Shown here: positions 11,900 through 22,639 of the stretch, piece after piece
Position numbering within the stretch: the first letter of the stretch is position 1
How the letters are laid out: every line of letters starts with the position of its first letter
From: Hippophae tibetana
Taxonomy: Eukaryota > Streptophyta > Magnoliopsida > Rosales > Elaeagnaceae
Direction of reading: 5' to 3'
Length of the DNA stretch: 64,000 nt
Assembly (NCBI GenBank): GCA_037013495.1
Contig: CM072804.1
Coordinates: 36,496,501-36,560,500, forward strand
Program-made: the position numbers and the translations under genes
The notes under the pieces: generated by a model
Seen by the model: the letters and a program-made list of their open reading frames with translations, nothing else
The model's database searches: none
What the model was told of the DNA's origin: nothing

Positions 11900-13327
11900 A
11901 ACTCATCCTCCATTGTTTTTGTAATAGGTTTGAGCTATGTTTAAACTCAATCTTCCTCTTCAAATTTTAAAGATAATTTATCTTTTTCAAAGTTGAATAT
12001 TTTTGTTAATTTATGCATGTATTGTTACATATATATATATACTAAAATGTGTAATTAAATTATGTTTCTTCTTTAAGAAATTGACAAACCATTTAATTAT
12101 CACCTTCAATTAAGCTAACAATTTAAACTCTTATTTAAGGTGTCAAAGTTGGATTGAAATCTTAATGTATTGGAGAACTAACTTTCAGATTTTAAAACTA
12201 CTACATAAAATATTTCATTAATATATTTTCAAATAGTAATCCTTATAAAAATCTTTGAGATATAGTACTCTAAAGATCCAAAAAATCAAATATAAGATCG
12301 AAGAGTTGACTTTAAAGTAGATTCATATAATTAAATCCTAAATCTAACTCTTATATTTTAAATTTAAAAAAAAAATTTGTTAATATATTTTTCTTTAACA
12401 AAATTTGTAAAACTTGAATATAGAAATAAAAGTTAATTCATTTTATAAAAATATTTTACCAACATTTATATTTCACAAGCATAACAACATTACCAATATC
12501 TCATAGTATTTTCAACTAACCATGCTTAATTAAATAAATGATCAATAAATTACATATAGAATTTAGAAAAAGGCATAAAATTAATCTAAAAATAGAAGAA
12601 TACATTTAAAATTTATACCATAAGCATATCCTTCTAAGTAAAGAATTATAGTATTGCTTCTGTATATAGAAATCCTCCAAGCATATTTTCCAATACTATT
12701 TATGGAATGAAAGCTACTACATAAACTAAACTTTGTTAAACTCTTAAACTGAGAGAAGAACTTTAAAACTAAGAAGAGAAAAAAAAAATAAGAAACATGA
12801 AATGAGAGGAAATTGAGAGCTAAGGGGTGATTTGCTATGAAAGGGATGGGTCCCTTTTATAGGCTAGAAAACCCTCCAAAAATGAAGAAAATTTGGATCA
12901 TATAGTCGGGAACCATAGCATGCATTTATTTTGTGTCAGGGAATGAGTTAGTCTATAAAGCGTTGAAATCATGATCCATAAGTTTTGTGCCACAGTACAC
13001 ATAAAAGCCCATTGTAACTCTCATTGTTCTGCACTTCTAGAACCACTTTTGTATTTCATTCCTTACATTTGATTTGGAACAAATGTAAGGATTACATATA
13101 TTATTATTTTATTCTTCATGATTGTAATTGTGTGCTTCCAAGTACTATTTTTCAAGTGTTTATTAGTTGAATCAATTTGAAGCTATAAATATCTTTAAAA
13201 CAACAAAACATACCTGTGAAATAGATATATTTGCTAAAATGATGATAAAAGTATGCAAATACAAATTTATTTTAATAGTTAAAGTGAATAAAATCATGTT
13301 ATATTCAATGCTTTTAAACACTCATCA
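11900..13327 (-). repeat. LTR copy of the TGATGAG family
   Basis: The minus strand starts TGATGAGTGTTTAAAAGC at 13327, then ATAACATGATTTTATTCAC, matching element C's LTR (55098) almost word by word. A TATA box (TATAAAAGG) lies at about 12855-12863. Later blocks also match element C (GTTGTTATGCTTGTGAAATA near 12480; AAAATGAATTAACTTTTATT near 12430). The left end is not clear, at about 11860-11950. It lies in tandem with the truncated LTR at 10870-11659, with about 200 bp of unassigned sequence between. Divergence is high, so it is old. Confidence 0.7.
13061..13090. other. Perfect 11-bp inverted repeat in LTR
   Basis: CCTTACATTTG and CAAATGTAAGG flank an 8-base loop. The neighbouring LTR copy has the same structure with an 8-bp stem at 11387-11416. 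Confidence 0.8.
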
Positions 13328-13523
13328 ATATGGATGTTTATTTATAACATACATTTATTCATGTTGACCTACTTCATTGTGTTTTTTATATTTGCCCAAT
13401 TGCTCATCCCAATGCCTTGCCCTATAAAAGGTAATTGGTTACTTTTTAAAGCAATAGGTACAGAGAGCTTTAGTTGCTTTGTAAGATTTAGAGCACTAAC
13501 CTTGTCTTTTCTCCTTAAGTGTT

Positions 13524-13703
13524 ATGGCTATTGATAGGGTGAAGAGACATTTAGCTCAAGCCTTGATGCAAGAGAATTCTAGGCTTGCTATTGAAGTTTT
13601 CAAATTAAGGAATGAGGTAGCTCTCATCAAAGATAGAGCTTCACTTTATGATGAGCTCAAGGTTATGCTCGAGCTTCACAAAGAAGAATTGTTCCAAACA
13701 TGA
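13524..13703 (+). CDS. Small charged coiled-coil-like ORF
   Basis: A 59-residue frame runs from ATG at 13524 to TGA at 13701-13703. It is rich in Leu, Glu, Lys and Arg with a heptad look (MAIDRVKRHLAQALMQENSR, then LRNEVALIKDRASLYDELKV). Broken frames of similar style go on to about 13910. A TATA-like CCTATAAAAGG lies at about 13420. It is antisense to the Tat-like integrase tail and 3' array to the right, where antisense extra ORFs are known in some Tat elements. It could also be a captured host exon. Confidence 0.35.
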   Translation: MAIDRVKRHLAQALMQENSRLAIEVFKLRNEVALIKDRASLYDELKVMLELHKEELFQT

Positions 13704-14159
13704 GCATGAAAAAGGAAAACTATGATGAAGATGGCTACCCTATTTGATAATAAATCTGATTGAGCTAGTTTTTACATGAAATGAGGTGAGAGCATGTTTC
13801 TCAAAGTTATGAATGTTTTTGAGGAATTAGAAGGATTGGGCCTGAGCCTAAGTTTGTCCTCAATACATTTAGGCAAAGAGATATGTCAAAAAGTGAGCAA
13901 GATTTAGGCTGACAGTTTACCTTTTGGTGTTGGAGATAGAGAACTAAGATTCTGCTTGTGTAGCTAGCCTTAAGGGTTTTTGAAGCGATAAGCTTGTCTT
14001 TAAGCTTATTTCTAATTTATTTTTAATCAAGTATTTTTGAACTTTGTAAGCTCGATTTATGAATATAATGTTGTTTAAATTATTCATCTAGCTCAAGCAT
14101 TAAACCTAGTGTTTTACTAAGGTGGTCATCCCATACTTTGATCTTTTTTTGTTGACAAA

Positions 14160-14815
14160 GCGTTCTATTTGGTGTTGACTGAGGTAATCAGGTTGTGGCT
14201 TAAATATTGATTGGCTTGGCTTTTAGAGCTTGTGGTACCAATTTACTAGGACTAACTTTTACTTAAGTTTTTTTCCTAGTTCTTGACCAAGGTGATTTGC
14301 TAATGCTTAAACATTGGCTGGCTTGGTTTCTAGAGCTAGTGGTACTAGCTTCTTAGGACAAAGCTTTTGCTTGAGCATTCTACTTGTTTCCTGACCAAGG
14401 TGAACAACTTATGTTTTTATTATACTAGAGCACTCTACATGTTCTTAGCCAAGGTGATCAGTTCATAGTTTAAACATTGGCTGGATTGCTTTCTAGAACT
14501 AGTGGTACCAACTTCCTAGGAGTAAGAATTTTCTCAAGTGTTGTACCTGATTCCTAATCAAGGTGATCAGCTCATGCTTTTCATTATATTAAAGCACTCT
14601 ACCTGGTTCGTAACCAAGGTGATTAGATCATGGTTTAAACATTAATTTGCTTGGTTTCTAAAGCTAGTGGTATGAGCTTCCTAGGACTAAGCCTTTTCTC
14701 GAGCATTCAACCTGGTTCTTGATCGAGGTGATTAGCTCTTGCTTTTCATTATACAAGAGTAATATACTTGGTTCTTGACCGAATTAATCGACTTGTGGCT
14801 TAAACATTGGCCAAT
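14160..14815. repeat. Degenerate tandem array, about 165-bp unit
   Basis: Four to five diverged units share GACCAAGGTGATCAG (near 14286, 14393, 14447, 14560, 14610, 14720), TTAAACATTGGCTGGCTTGG and CTAGTGGTA..AGCTTCCTAGGA. Units contain two half-copies of the ACCAAGGTGATCAG block, giving a higher-order structure. Next to a Tat-like integrase tail on the minus strand, it occupies the 3' untranslated position where Tat/Ogre elements often carry tandem repeats. Confidence 0.75.
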
Positions 14816-14884
14816 AACTTCATTGATTACAAAAGCTTATTCATATAAAACAAAAGCTTTAGTCTAATACATTAAAAACTATAC

Positions 14885-15190
14885 TTTTGAAGTGTCAGGG
14901 ATTCCAACCTATGGTCTCTTCCACACCTTCAATATTTTTTAACATACATGCTCCTCTTGGTGTCACTTCTTTTATTTATGGGCCCTCCCAGTTTGTTTTT
15001 AGCTTTCCTACTATCCACTCTTTCTTGCTAGGAAAAACTCTTCCAAGAACCTAATCATCCTAGGAGAATGACTTAAATCATATGGCTTTGTTGTAGTAAT
15101 TTTCCACACCTCTCTTTTTCTCAACCATTCTTTGTAAGGCTTCATCTTTGTTTTCTTGTATTAGTACCAAGTCAACTACTTTATCTAAAT
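14885..15190 (-). pseudogene. Tat-like gypsy integrase C-terminal tail
   Basis: The minus strand reads, with a few stops, a short coiled segment (LIQENKDEALQRMVEKK), then SFS..D..LGRVFPSKKEW and IVGKLKTNWEGP, then RGACMLKNIEGVEE. The KL..NWEGP block followed by a GAY/GAC-L segment is the usual end of Tat-lineage integrases. It is distinct from the Athila relics on both sides. The rest of this element is not seen to the right. Confidence 0.55.
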
Positions 15191-15239
15191 CATTCTAAAA
15201 TTTTGAATCTTCATTATCTTCAAATCTGCAATAAAATTT

Positions 15240-16680
15240 AAATAATAATAATGAAGTCTACATTCAATAAAAAATAAATAAAATTGTACTAAATTTAATT
15301 TGAAAAGTGTTAAATTATACCAAATTATGCAAGTCATCAAACACAACCAAACTTAAAACTTTGTTTGTTCTCAAAAAAAAAAGAAAAAAGAAAAGACAAT
15401 TGTAGATAGTGTCAACTAGACCCTATAGAACACTACCATTACTCACCAAGCCATGATCTATATTTAGATTTCATCACTAATAACTTACTCTGTTTACATC
15501 GAAGATAGCAAGAAAATCAATCAAAATTTAGCAATTTGTCAAGCAAGATTTAAGCATTCACTTCACCTTAAAGCTAAGTCCTTGAGTGTGTGTGAAGTAG
15601 TCAATTTAACTCCAAACCACCAACAAATTCAGATAAAAGTAGAACAACTAAAATTAGAAGAATCCTCTCAAAGCTTAACTCCATAAATCCAATTTTCAGA
15701 AATCCTCTCCACTAATGTAATCAAATACCAAAATCAAAGATCAAAAGGTCTTTAATTATGATTGTAATGATAGGCCACATGGTAAGGGTTAAGAAATAAA
15801 TGGATATGAAAAATCAAAGAAAATTAGGAAAATACTTGGTAGAAAAAACAATAAAAAGAATATCCACATGATTCATACTATAGCTCTTTCTCAACAATAT
15901 GCTCATACTAATGACAATATTATTGTAATACTCAATAAGTAGAGTACTTTTTTTTCTTTTTGTTTTTTTTATGTGGTTGTCTTGACATTCATATTCTTTA
16001 CTAATTTCAACCATTTTAACCCTTTTTCGATTCTTGCCTTTTCACTTTCTTTTTTTCACACTTTGATCAAATAGAACAAATATAATGTGGATTATTTAAT
16101 TTGAACTTTATTTTTAAATTTAAATTTTCATCAAAATATTTTCTCAAAATTTAAGGTAAGTTCATGGTTTTTCAAGCTTAGAATGAGAATGATTTATGTA
16201 GTAAAAAGAACAAATAAGGCTTACGTAAAATAAGGATCAAGGGGGTTGACTATAGGAATACACCATGCAATGATGGCATGATAATTAGGACAAATGGGAA
16301 ATATTTTTGGTTATGAAAAAAATTTCCTAGATCATTTCTCTAATATTTGTTATCAATTAGGATTTCGCCTCAAGGATCCATCAATAGATTCTAGAGCAAA
16401 GAAAGATTAAACTTTTCCTAACCTAGTTAATTCAAATCCTTCTCCTCATAAGAAAAATAGAGTAGAGAAAATTTTACTATGTGCTCAATTATTTTCAAGG
16501 ACAAAGATTTAAATCAAAGTACCTACAAAAACTCTAACTAACATAATAGCAGATTTTGAAAAAAAAATTCAAACTCATCCTCAATCACAAATTTCATAGT
16601 CATAGCGAATTCAATCATACTCAAATACATGCTTGATAAGACAATTCAACTCAAGACTATAAGATTTGGCACCCCCAAAC
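15240..16680 (-). other. Non-coding 3' region of relic B
   Basis: There is no coding potential apart from short chance frames such as 15814-16014. On the minus strand TTTAAGTTTGGGGGTGCC at about 16665-16685 is the Athila sequence that follows the end of pol. A short poly-purine/pyrimidine run (A-rich) lies at 15375-15400. No LTR end is visible. Confidence 0.5.
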
Positions 16681-16689
16681 TTAAACTAA

Positions 16690-16705
16690 ACAATGTCTTC
16701 ATTGT
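16690..16705 (-). other. End-of-pol hairpin, relic B
   Basis: ACAATG and CATTGT form a 6-bp stem around a 4-base loop (AAGA on the minus strand). The stem bases are swapped relative to the copies at 43583 and 53398 (ACATTG / CAATGT), so pairing is kept. Confidence 0.6.
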
Positions 16706-16929
16706 AATTTAAAAGTGAGACAGATAAAAGAAATGAAAGAAACTTCCCTGGTTTTATGGTAGATTCGCATTAGTTTGTAATTTTTAGCTTTTTATTCCTA
16801 CAAAATAAACTAGCATCAAAGTCCAAATTATTCAAATAAAATAATAATAAAGGAAAGTTTTATGGGTTGCCTCTCATAGGCACTTATTGTTTAGTCTATA
16901 GCCAGACTTTTCAATCTTCATCAATTAGG

Positions 16930-17679
16930 ATTTTGAAGAGGAATAAATGCACAATTCCTCTCCACTTGTTCTTCATAATATTGCTTCAATCTTTGACCAT
17001 TAACTCTGAATATATTATATGCCTTGTCCTTCAAGTCTATTGCTCCAAAAGTGGAAACTTTTTCAATTGTATAAGGACCTTTCCATCTTGATCTTAACTT
17101 ACATTGGAAGAGTTTTAGTGGTGAATTGAAAAGAAAAACTTGTTGTTCTAGAGAAAATTCACGCCTAAAAATCTATTTGTCATGCCACTTCTTTGTCCAT
17201 TCTTTGTAGATCTTTTCATTTTTATAAGCATTCCTCCATAACTCATCCACCTCATTCAACTGAAGAAGTCATTTTTCCCCTGCTACCTTCAAATCAAAAT
17301 TAAACTTATTTACCGCGTAATAATCTTTATGCTCCAAATCAATAGGGAGATGACATGCTTTTCCAACTGAAGAGTCATCTATGAAAATTTCCATTATATA
17401 TCCCACCATATCAGAAAATATAGCTGTTATGCAACATTGAAATGTTGTTGGCAAATTACACAATCCAAAGAGCAACCTTCTAAAAGAAAATGTTCCATAG
17501 GGGCATGTGAATGTAGTTTTCTCCTGATCTTCATGGGCTATGGAAATATGGTTATACCCCAAATAACCATCTAAGAAGCAATAATGGGGATATCCAGCCA
17601 ATCGATCTAACATTTTATCAATCAATGGAGGTGGAAAATGATCCTTCCTTGTTGCTTTGTTCAACTTGTGGTAATCCAT
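16930..17679 (-). pseudogene. RT palm fused in frame to integrase tail
   Basis: The 136-codon frame at 17269-17679 begins with the RT sequence MDYHKLNKATRKDHFPPPLI, then CFLDGYLGYN, FTCPYGTFSFRR and the catalytic-loop segment IEIFIDDSS. Straight after DDSS it reads VGKACHLPIDLEHKDY, the end of the integrase core. The deletion between them is in frame at about 17365. The integrase C-terminal domain continues with stops to about 16930 (LQLNEVDELWRNAYKNEKIY, LRSRWKGPYTIEKV). The result is an unusual continuous RT-to-INT frame, surely non-functional. Confidence 0.85.
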
Positions 17680-17688
17680 ACATACATG

Positions 17689-18087
17689 CTAAACAATGAC
17701 TATTCTTATAGGAATAAGCTCATTACTGTGATTTTTCACCACTTTCATTCCATATTTTTTTGGTACAATATGCACTAGACTTACCAATAAGCTGTCTAAA
17801 ATAGCATGCATAATTCCAGTATTGAAGAGCTTCAAAATTTCAACTCTCACAACTTCCTTCATTATTGGATTTAATCTTCTTTGGGGCTCAATTGATAGTT
17901 TGTAAGTTTCCTCCATTAGAACCTTGTGCATGAAAATGGATGGACTTATACCTTTTATGGCAAAAATAGTACATCCCAAGACTGTTCTATGCTCCCTTAA
18001 CACATGTAGTAAATTTTCCTCTTCTTTAGGTGTAAGTGATGCCATAACAATCACTGAAAAGGTGTAATTATCACCCCAAGAACACAT
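17689..18087 (-). pseudogene. RT N-terminal region of relic B
   Basis: This is a 132-codon frame. LLHVLREHRTVLGCTIFAIK, EPQRRLNPIMKEVVRVEILK, VPKKYGMKVVKN and NELIPIRIV match the first part of Athila RT in order. It is separated from the palm segment by a stop around 17680-17689. A Trp usual in LGW is Cys, and the Trp after the ILDS motif is lost. Confidence 0.85.
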
Positions 18088-18367
18088 AGCAAAGATGATC
18101 TAGAAATTTCTTCAACCTTGGAGTTGTAGTTTGCTATACTTTTTCTATAGAGATTACAAAATCCGTCTTTTCTACCATTTGCTCTAGCCTCTCCACTTCT
18201 ATGCTACATGATGTAACCTATTACAATGCTTCCTAGGAAAATACATAGTATTGAAATTCTTCACTAACAAAAAATAAATAAGGTTCACAAATGGTAGAGT
18301 TATTGAAATCATAAGCATGAGATGAAGTGGCGATACATCATTCTAGGTGATCGGCCAACATATCCTC

Positions 18368-18960
18368 TTAAAAGGCTTTTACAACACATTGCTCAATAAC
18401 ATCTACTTGAAAGAATGTGCTTGGATCTTCTGAAAATCTCATTTCTTCATAGATTTTGAATGTAACCAGTTCCTTATTCACTCTCAATGTTAACTCAACC
18501 TTTTGAACATCCATTAGAGCTCTTCCCGTAGCCAAGAATGGTCGACCAAGAATTAGTGGGACATCTTGGTCTTCATCCATATCTAAAACCAAAAAATTGG
18601 AAAGAAAAATAAATTTATCCACCTTTACTAATACATCTTCTATGATTCCACGTGGATTCTTGATGGATCGGTCTGGTAGTTGCAAATAAATCGTTATCTG
18701 TTTCATCTCTCCAAGTCCCAATTTCCTATAAACAAACAGTGGCATAAGATTAATGCTAGCACTATGATCATATAAAACTTTATCAAAAAATGAATTTTCA
18801 ATAGTGTGAGGCAAAGTGAAACTCCGTGGATCTTTTAATTTTTGAGGTAATTTCTTTTGAAGAATGGCACTACATTCTTCAGAAAACTTCATTGTTTCAA
18901 TCTCCCCCAATCATTTCTTCTTAGAAATGATGTCCTTTATAAATTTGGCATAATTTGGAA
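18368..18960 (-). pseudogene. Aspartic protease of relic B
   Basis: A 180-codon frame runs from a linker (FSEECSAILQKKLPQKLKDP) through the protease. The active-site motif, D-L-G-A-S in relatives, is D-H-S-A-S here, so the catalytic Gly is lost. It is followed by INLMPLFVYRKLGLGEM, VKVDKFIFLSNFLVLDMDED and LILGRPFLATGRALMDVQ. An open frame this long in an inactive element suggests fairly recent loss of function. Confidence 0.85.
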
Positions 18961-20415
18961 TTTGTTCCAAAGCATCTACAAAAGGAATATTTATGCAAAA
19001 GTTTCTTAAAAATATCCAAAAACTTAGAAAATTGCTTATCTAATTTTTTTTATGAAAACATTGAGTATAAAGAAGTGGAGTAGAGAGAATATGAGGATTG
19101 TCAGGAAACGAAATTGATGGAGGCATGTCAGTATCTCTTAGTGTATCATCAACAATCTCCTCTTCTTCTATGTTATGATTTCTTTGGCCATTATTTGGAA
19201 CTGTACGGGTAGACTCGATTTCCTTTGATGGTGATTTCTCAAGTTCTTTTTCATTCCTAAGTGTAATGGCATTGCATTGTTCCTTTGGATTCACTTCTGT
19301 ATTGCTAGGAAAAGTTCCTCTTTGTTGGGAATTAATGATTGTGGCTAGTTTCCCAATTTGCACTTCAAGATTTTTCATATTGGTTCCCATATTGCTACAA
19401 TGAGTCTCAATGTTATCCAGTCGTAAATCACTCTTTTTAAACCTTGCTTTGGTCTCCTCAACAAAGGAAACCATGGCATCCTCAAGTGACACCTTCATCT
19501 CGCTTGGTTGACTATCAAACTCTGGAGAAGGTTGTAACACATTATTTGTGTTCCCATAAGAAAAATTCTCATGATTTATAAGCTATAGATGGTAGGAATT
19601 TGGCATAGGATTACCATAACAGTTGTAGTTTTGATTATTGATATACTGAACCTTTTCTTGACTTGTTTCATTCATCGGAAGTGTCATAGTTGAATTTATA
19701 ACATATTATGAACTTTGTGGTATTCTTTGGGTTGTCAAGGCTAAAATCTGATGAGATAGAGAAGCTAATTAAGCTTAAAGTGCCACAAATGATTGTCCAT
19801 TAATCTTTTAGTTGGTCATTGTTATTTGTTTGAGGCCATTTCTTCCAAAAGAAAAGCAGCACAAGTAGCATCAACTATAGTTCTACTTTGCCTATTTAGC
19901 CCATTATAGAACATCTAAATTTGCAACCAATTTGGAAATCCATGTTGAGGATAACATCGAATCATATCTTTGTACCTTTCCTATTCTTCATAGAGTGTCT
20001 TAAAATCATTTTGTCTGAATTGACCAATCTTACTCTTGAGTTGGGCTATTTTTGCAAGTGGAAAGAATTTAGCAAAAAGTTTTCTGCCATGTCCTACCAA
20101 CTAATGATGCTTCCTTGTTGTAGAGATTGTAGCCAACCTCTAGTCTTGTTCCTCAATGAAAAAGGAAACAACGTTAGTCTAATTGTGTCTTCACTAACAC
20201 CATTCATCTTTACCATGTCACAAATCTCCAAAAACATGGCCAAATGAATATTGGGATCATCAAGTGGCAATCTACTAAATTGGGCTTGTTGCACCATGCT
20301 GATCAATGCCGATTTGAGCTCAAAATTATTGATATTAATGGTCTAGAATCTTACACCTGAGTAGTTTTCATTCACAATTGGTCTTACATAATTCATCAAG
20401 GTGCGTGGCTATGCA
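18961..20415 (-). pseudogene. Gag relic B
   Basis: Two frames remain readable. 20094-20306 gives the start of the capsid domain (DDPNIHLAMFLEICDMVKMN, RLTLFPFSLRNKTRGWLQSL). 19040-19540 gives the C-terminal part with VSFVEETKARFKKSDLRLDN and a coil, then NPKEQCNAITLRNEKELEKS. Between them the frame is broken (about 19560-20090) and no knuckle is readable. The plus-strand frame 19921-20247 is a shadow. Confidence 0.8.
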
Positions 20416-20424
20416 TTCTATTTT

Positions 20425-20994
20425 ATTTTTATTCAAGATTTTATATTAATTAAGGATATTAGAGAGAAATATATTATTTTTCATTACAAAATTAAATATG
20501 AAAATTAGATTTTAAGGTTTAATTATCCGATCTGATGTAGATTAGTGATCTTTTATTTGTTGGTACAATCGCAGGGTAGTTAGAATGAAGCTCTATTTCA
20601 AAATTTTTCTATAAGAACTATTATTCGAAAATGTATTGACAACATATTTTCATTAATGGTTTTAAAACTGGAAAGTTTGGACACCTTAAATAAAGTTTAA
20701 AATATCCAACCTCACCAAATATGGCATTTAAATGATTCATTTTCAATCTCTTATAAAAAAGGAATTAATTTAGTTAACCAAATTAATTATCAACCCCACC
20801 AAATGTGGTATTCATATAAAAAAAGAGAGTCAACAAATATCAATTTATATCTTTAATAACCTAAATAATATGAGGAAGCATAATTAACTTAATTATTATA
20901 TCCATAAATACTTCATTGTTATGAATGATAAAAATTTGCATAAATGTTTATTGAATCCATATATATGTTTATTTTTTTCATGTTATTAGATTAT
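20425..20994 (+). repeat. Internal LTR fragment, element C family
   Basis: This plus-strand sequence matches 50577-51215 of element C: TTATTCAAGATTTTATATTA, TTGTTGGTACAATCGC, AACCCCACCAAA.GTGGTAT and ATATCCATAAATACT. About 35 bp around 20670 is missing. Both LTR ends are absent, and it is joined directly to the minus-strand gag of relic B on the left and to a broken open frame on the right, so it came by rearrangement rather than by simple insertion. Confidence 0.8.
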
Positions 20995-21176
20995 TGAAGC
21001 ATGATAATAGTTTTTGCTAATTGCTTGTCCTCTATCATAGGTCCATTGAGATTGCCAGTTTTAATCGTTAGAAGATCGAGCAGGCCATGGAACGTCTTGA
21101 AAGTAGGTTTCTTTGCATGCTTGAATAGATTATGAGGTTTTGATTCAAAGAAACCAATTCTTGACATTGTCGCCAT
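20991..21176 (-). CDS. Unrecognised partial coding exon
   Basis: From ATG at 21176 (context AATAATGGC, good for a plant start) 61 codons read MATMSRIGFFESKPHNLFKH, then KKPTFKTFHGLLDLLTIK. Composition is protein-like and unlike the retroelements. The last few codons lie in the LTR fragment that ends at about 20994, so the real exon is cut there. I do not recognise the family. It may be the first exon of a host gene destroyed by the rearrangement, or a captured gene fragment. Confidence 0.35.
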   Translation of the reverse strand: MATMSRIGFFESKPHNLFKHAKKPTFKTFHGLLDLLTIKTGNLNGPMIEDKQLAKTIIMLQ

Positions 21177-21179
21177 TAT

Positions 21180-22330
21180 TTCGGTAAATCTTGTGCAAAG
21201 AAATTGTCTATGAGGTTTAATTTAACTTTATAACAATCCTACATTCTTTTTCAATTAACATCTATCATAATACTTCAACTATTTATATCTAAACTGAAAT
21301 TTTTTATTAAATTTATAAAACGCATCCTTTCTATTTTCTCATTTAATAAAATTAAGCAAATTAATTATGAGTTATAAGCAAATTAAACAAGCAAGGAAAA
21401 AAATTAACAAAAATAAAATAATATACTCTAAAAAATAAAAATGAAAAAATAACAATATAGATTATTTAAACATTTTATTAAAAAAAAGTACAATATAAAC
21501 TAAAAAAATGGCAAACAACGAAGAGATAGATGTTTGGCTAAAGAGGCAGACAAGGTAGATTAGGACAGATGGCGATAGAGCAACGACATGACATGAAGCT
21601 GGCGATGGCACGACTATTGGTGAAGATGGAACGTCTATAGAAAGAGTAGAACCATGCCAGAAGAAGAGTAACTAGAATAGGGAACGATGCATGGCTATTG
21701 AGGGAGGGACAAAGGATAGATGACTGAAGAACAACATCAATGAATGGATGTTAACGACATCGAGAGTGGCTGGTAAACAATGAGTACTTTGAGAGGTTGA
21801 GAACGTTGGGAAAATCAAGTATATTTTTCTTATTCTAAATAGTTACTATTCATAAATACTATGATTTATATGAATATAACTCAAATTAGCCCAATAAAAT
21901 AATGTTATTAGAAATATAATGCTGAAAGAAACTAAAGTAGATATTAAATAAAATATTAAAACAAAAAAATAAAATTACTAGAAATTTAATGACTTTCGGT
22001 ATAAATGTTACTTATGTCATCAGGCGTTGTTGAGCACTTCTACTATCTTCAAATAAGATGAAGTCCAAAATTTACAACTGATTAAGCAAGATTGAGCTAA
22101 TCAATTTCTCATACAGAAGAGAGGAATAGATAAAAAATTTTGGATGATTTCAAATTGGAGGAACGGGCTTTATTTATAGCCCAAAATACAACACCCATTA
22201 TGGTTCCTAATCCATTTGAGACTTTTTCAAATTGCTCACTAAGGAGCTATACAAAAGAGAAGAAAGAGTGATTTGAGAGAGAAAATACCAAGAAATGAGA
22301 AGGCTAAGGATATTTGTATTTAATTTTTTT
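21180..22330. other. Unassigned spacer
   Basis: There are no convincing frames. 21180-21480 is AT-rich. 21500-21800 is more GC-rich with many GA/GGC words but is broken in all frames. 21850-22330 is AT-rich. I see no terminal repeats. Confidence 0.3.
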
Positions 22331-22334
22331 AATC

Positions 22335-22600
22335 AACATATAAGACGGTTAATAGCCAACCTACATGTCCAGATATAGGACGGTTAATAGGATGGCTATT
22401 AACTGTTCTATATGTTAACATATAGGATGGCTAATGGACACCCTAAAATAATTTTTTTTTAAGATAATCAATGACCGTCCTATAATGTTTTGCTTCAAAT
22501 TTGTTGTAATAAGCATCCAATAAGACTTATAGAACAACCATAAACTTTTTACTGTTCTATTTGTTTCTGAATCTATAGTTGTGATCGTCCTATATTACCC
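22335..22600. repeat. Cluster of short inverted GGACGGTTAATAG words
   Basis: The word (T)AGGACGGTTAATAG or a close variant occurs at about 22343, 22374 and 22420, and its complement CCGTCCTATA at about 22465 and 22585. Inside is a perfect 18-bp palindrome (22408-22425, CTATATGTT/AACATATAG) and a perfect 8-bp hairpin (22383-22390 with 22396-22403). Such clusters are typical of subterminal regions of DNA transposons, but no CACTA or other end was found. Confidence 0.45.
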
Positions 22601-22639
22601 AAACTCTTATAATGTCTATTATTTTCGATCGTAATGTAA

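Larger units (their letters stand above)
16690..20415 (-). mobile_element. Athila-type Ty3/gypsy relic B, deleted
   Basis: Minus-strand order is gag (20415 to 18960), protease (18960 to 18368), RT start (18087 to 17689), RT palm, then the integrase tail (to 16930). About 2.5 kb of RT thumb, RNase H and integrase core is missing. A GGCAACCCA run lies at about 16865. The gag start (PRTLMNYVRPIVNENYSG) at about 20415 is joined directly to an LTR fragment of the opposite strand. Confidence 0.85.
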
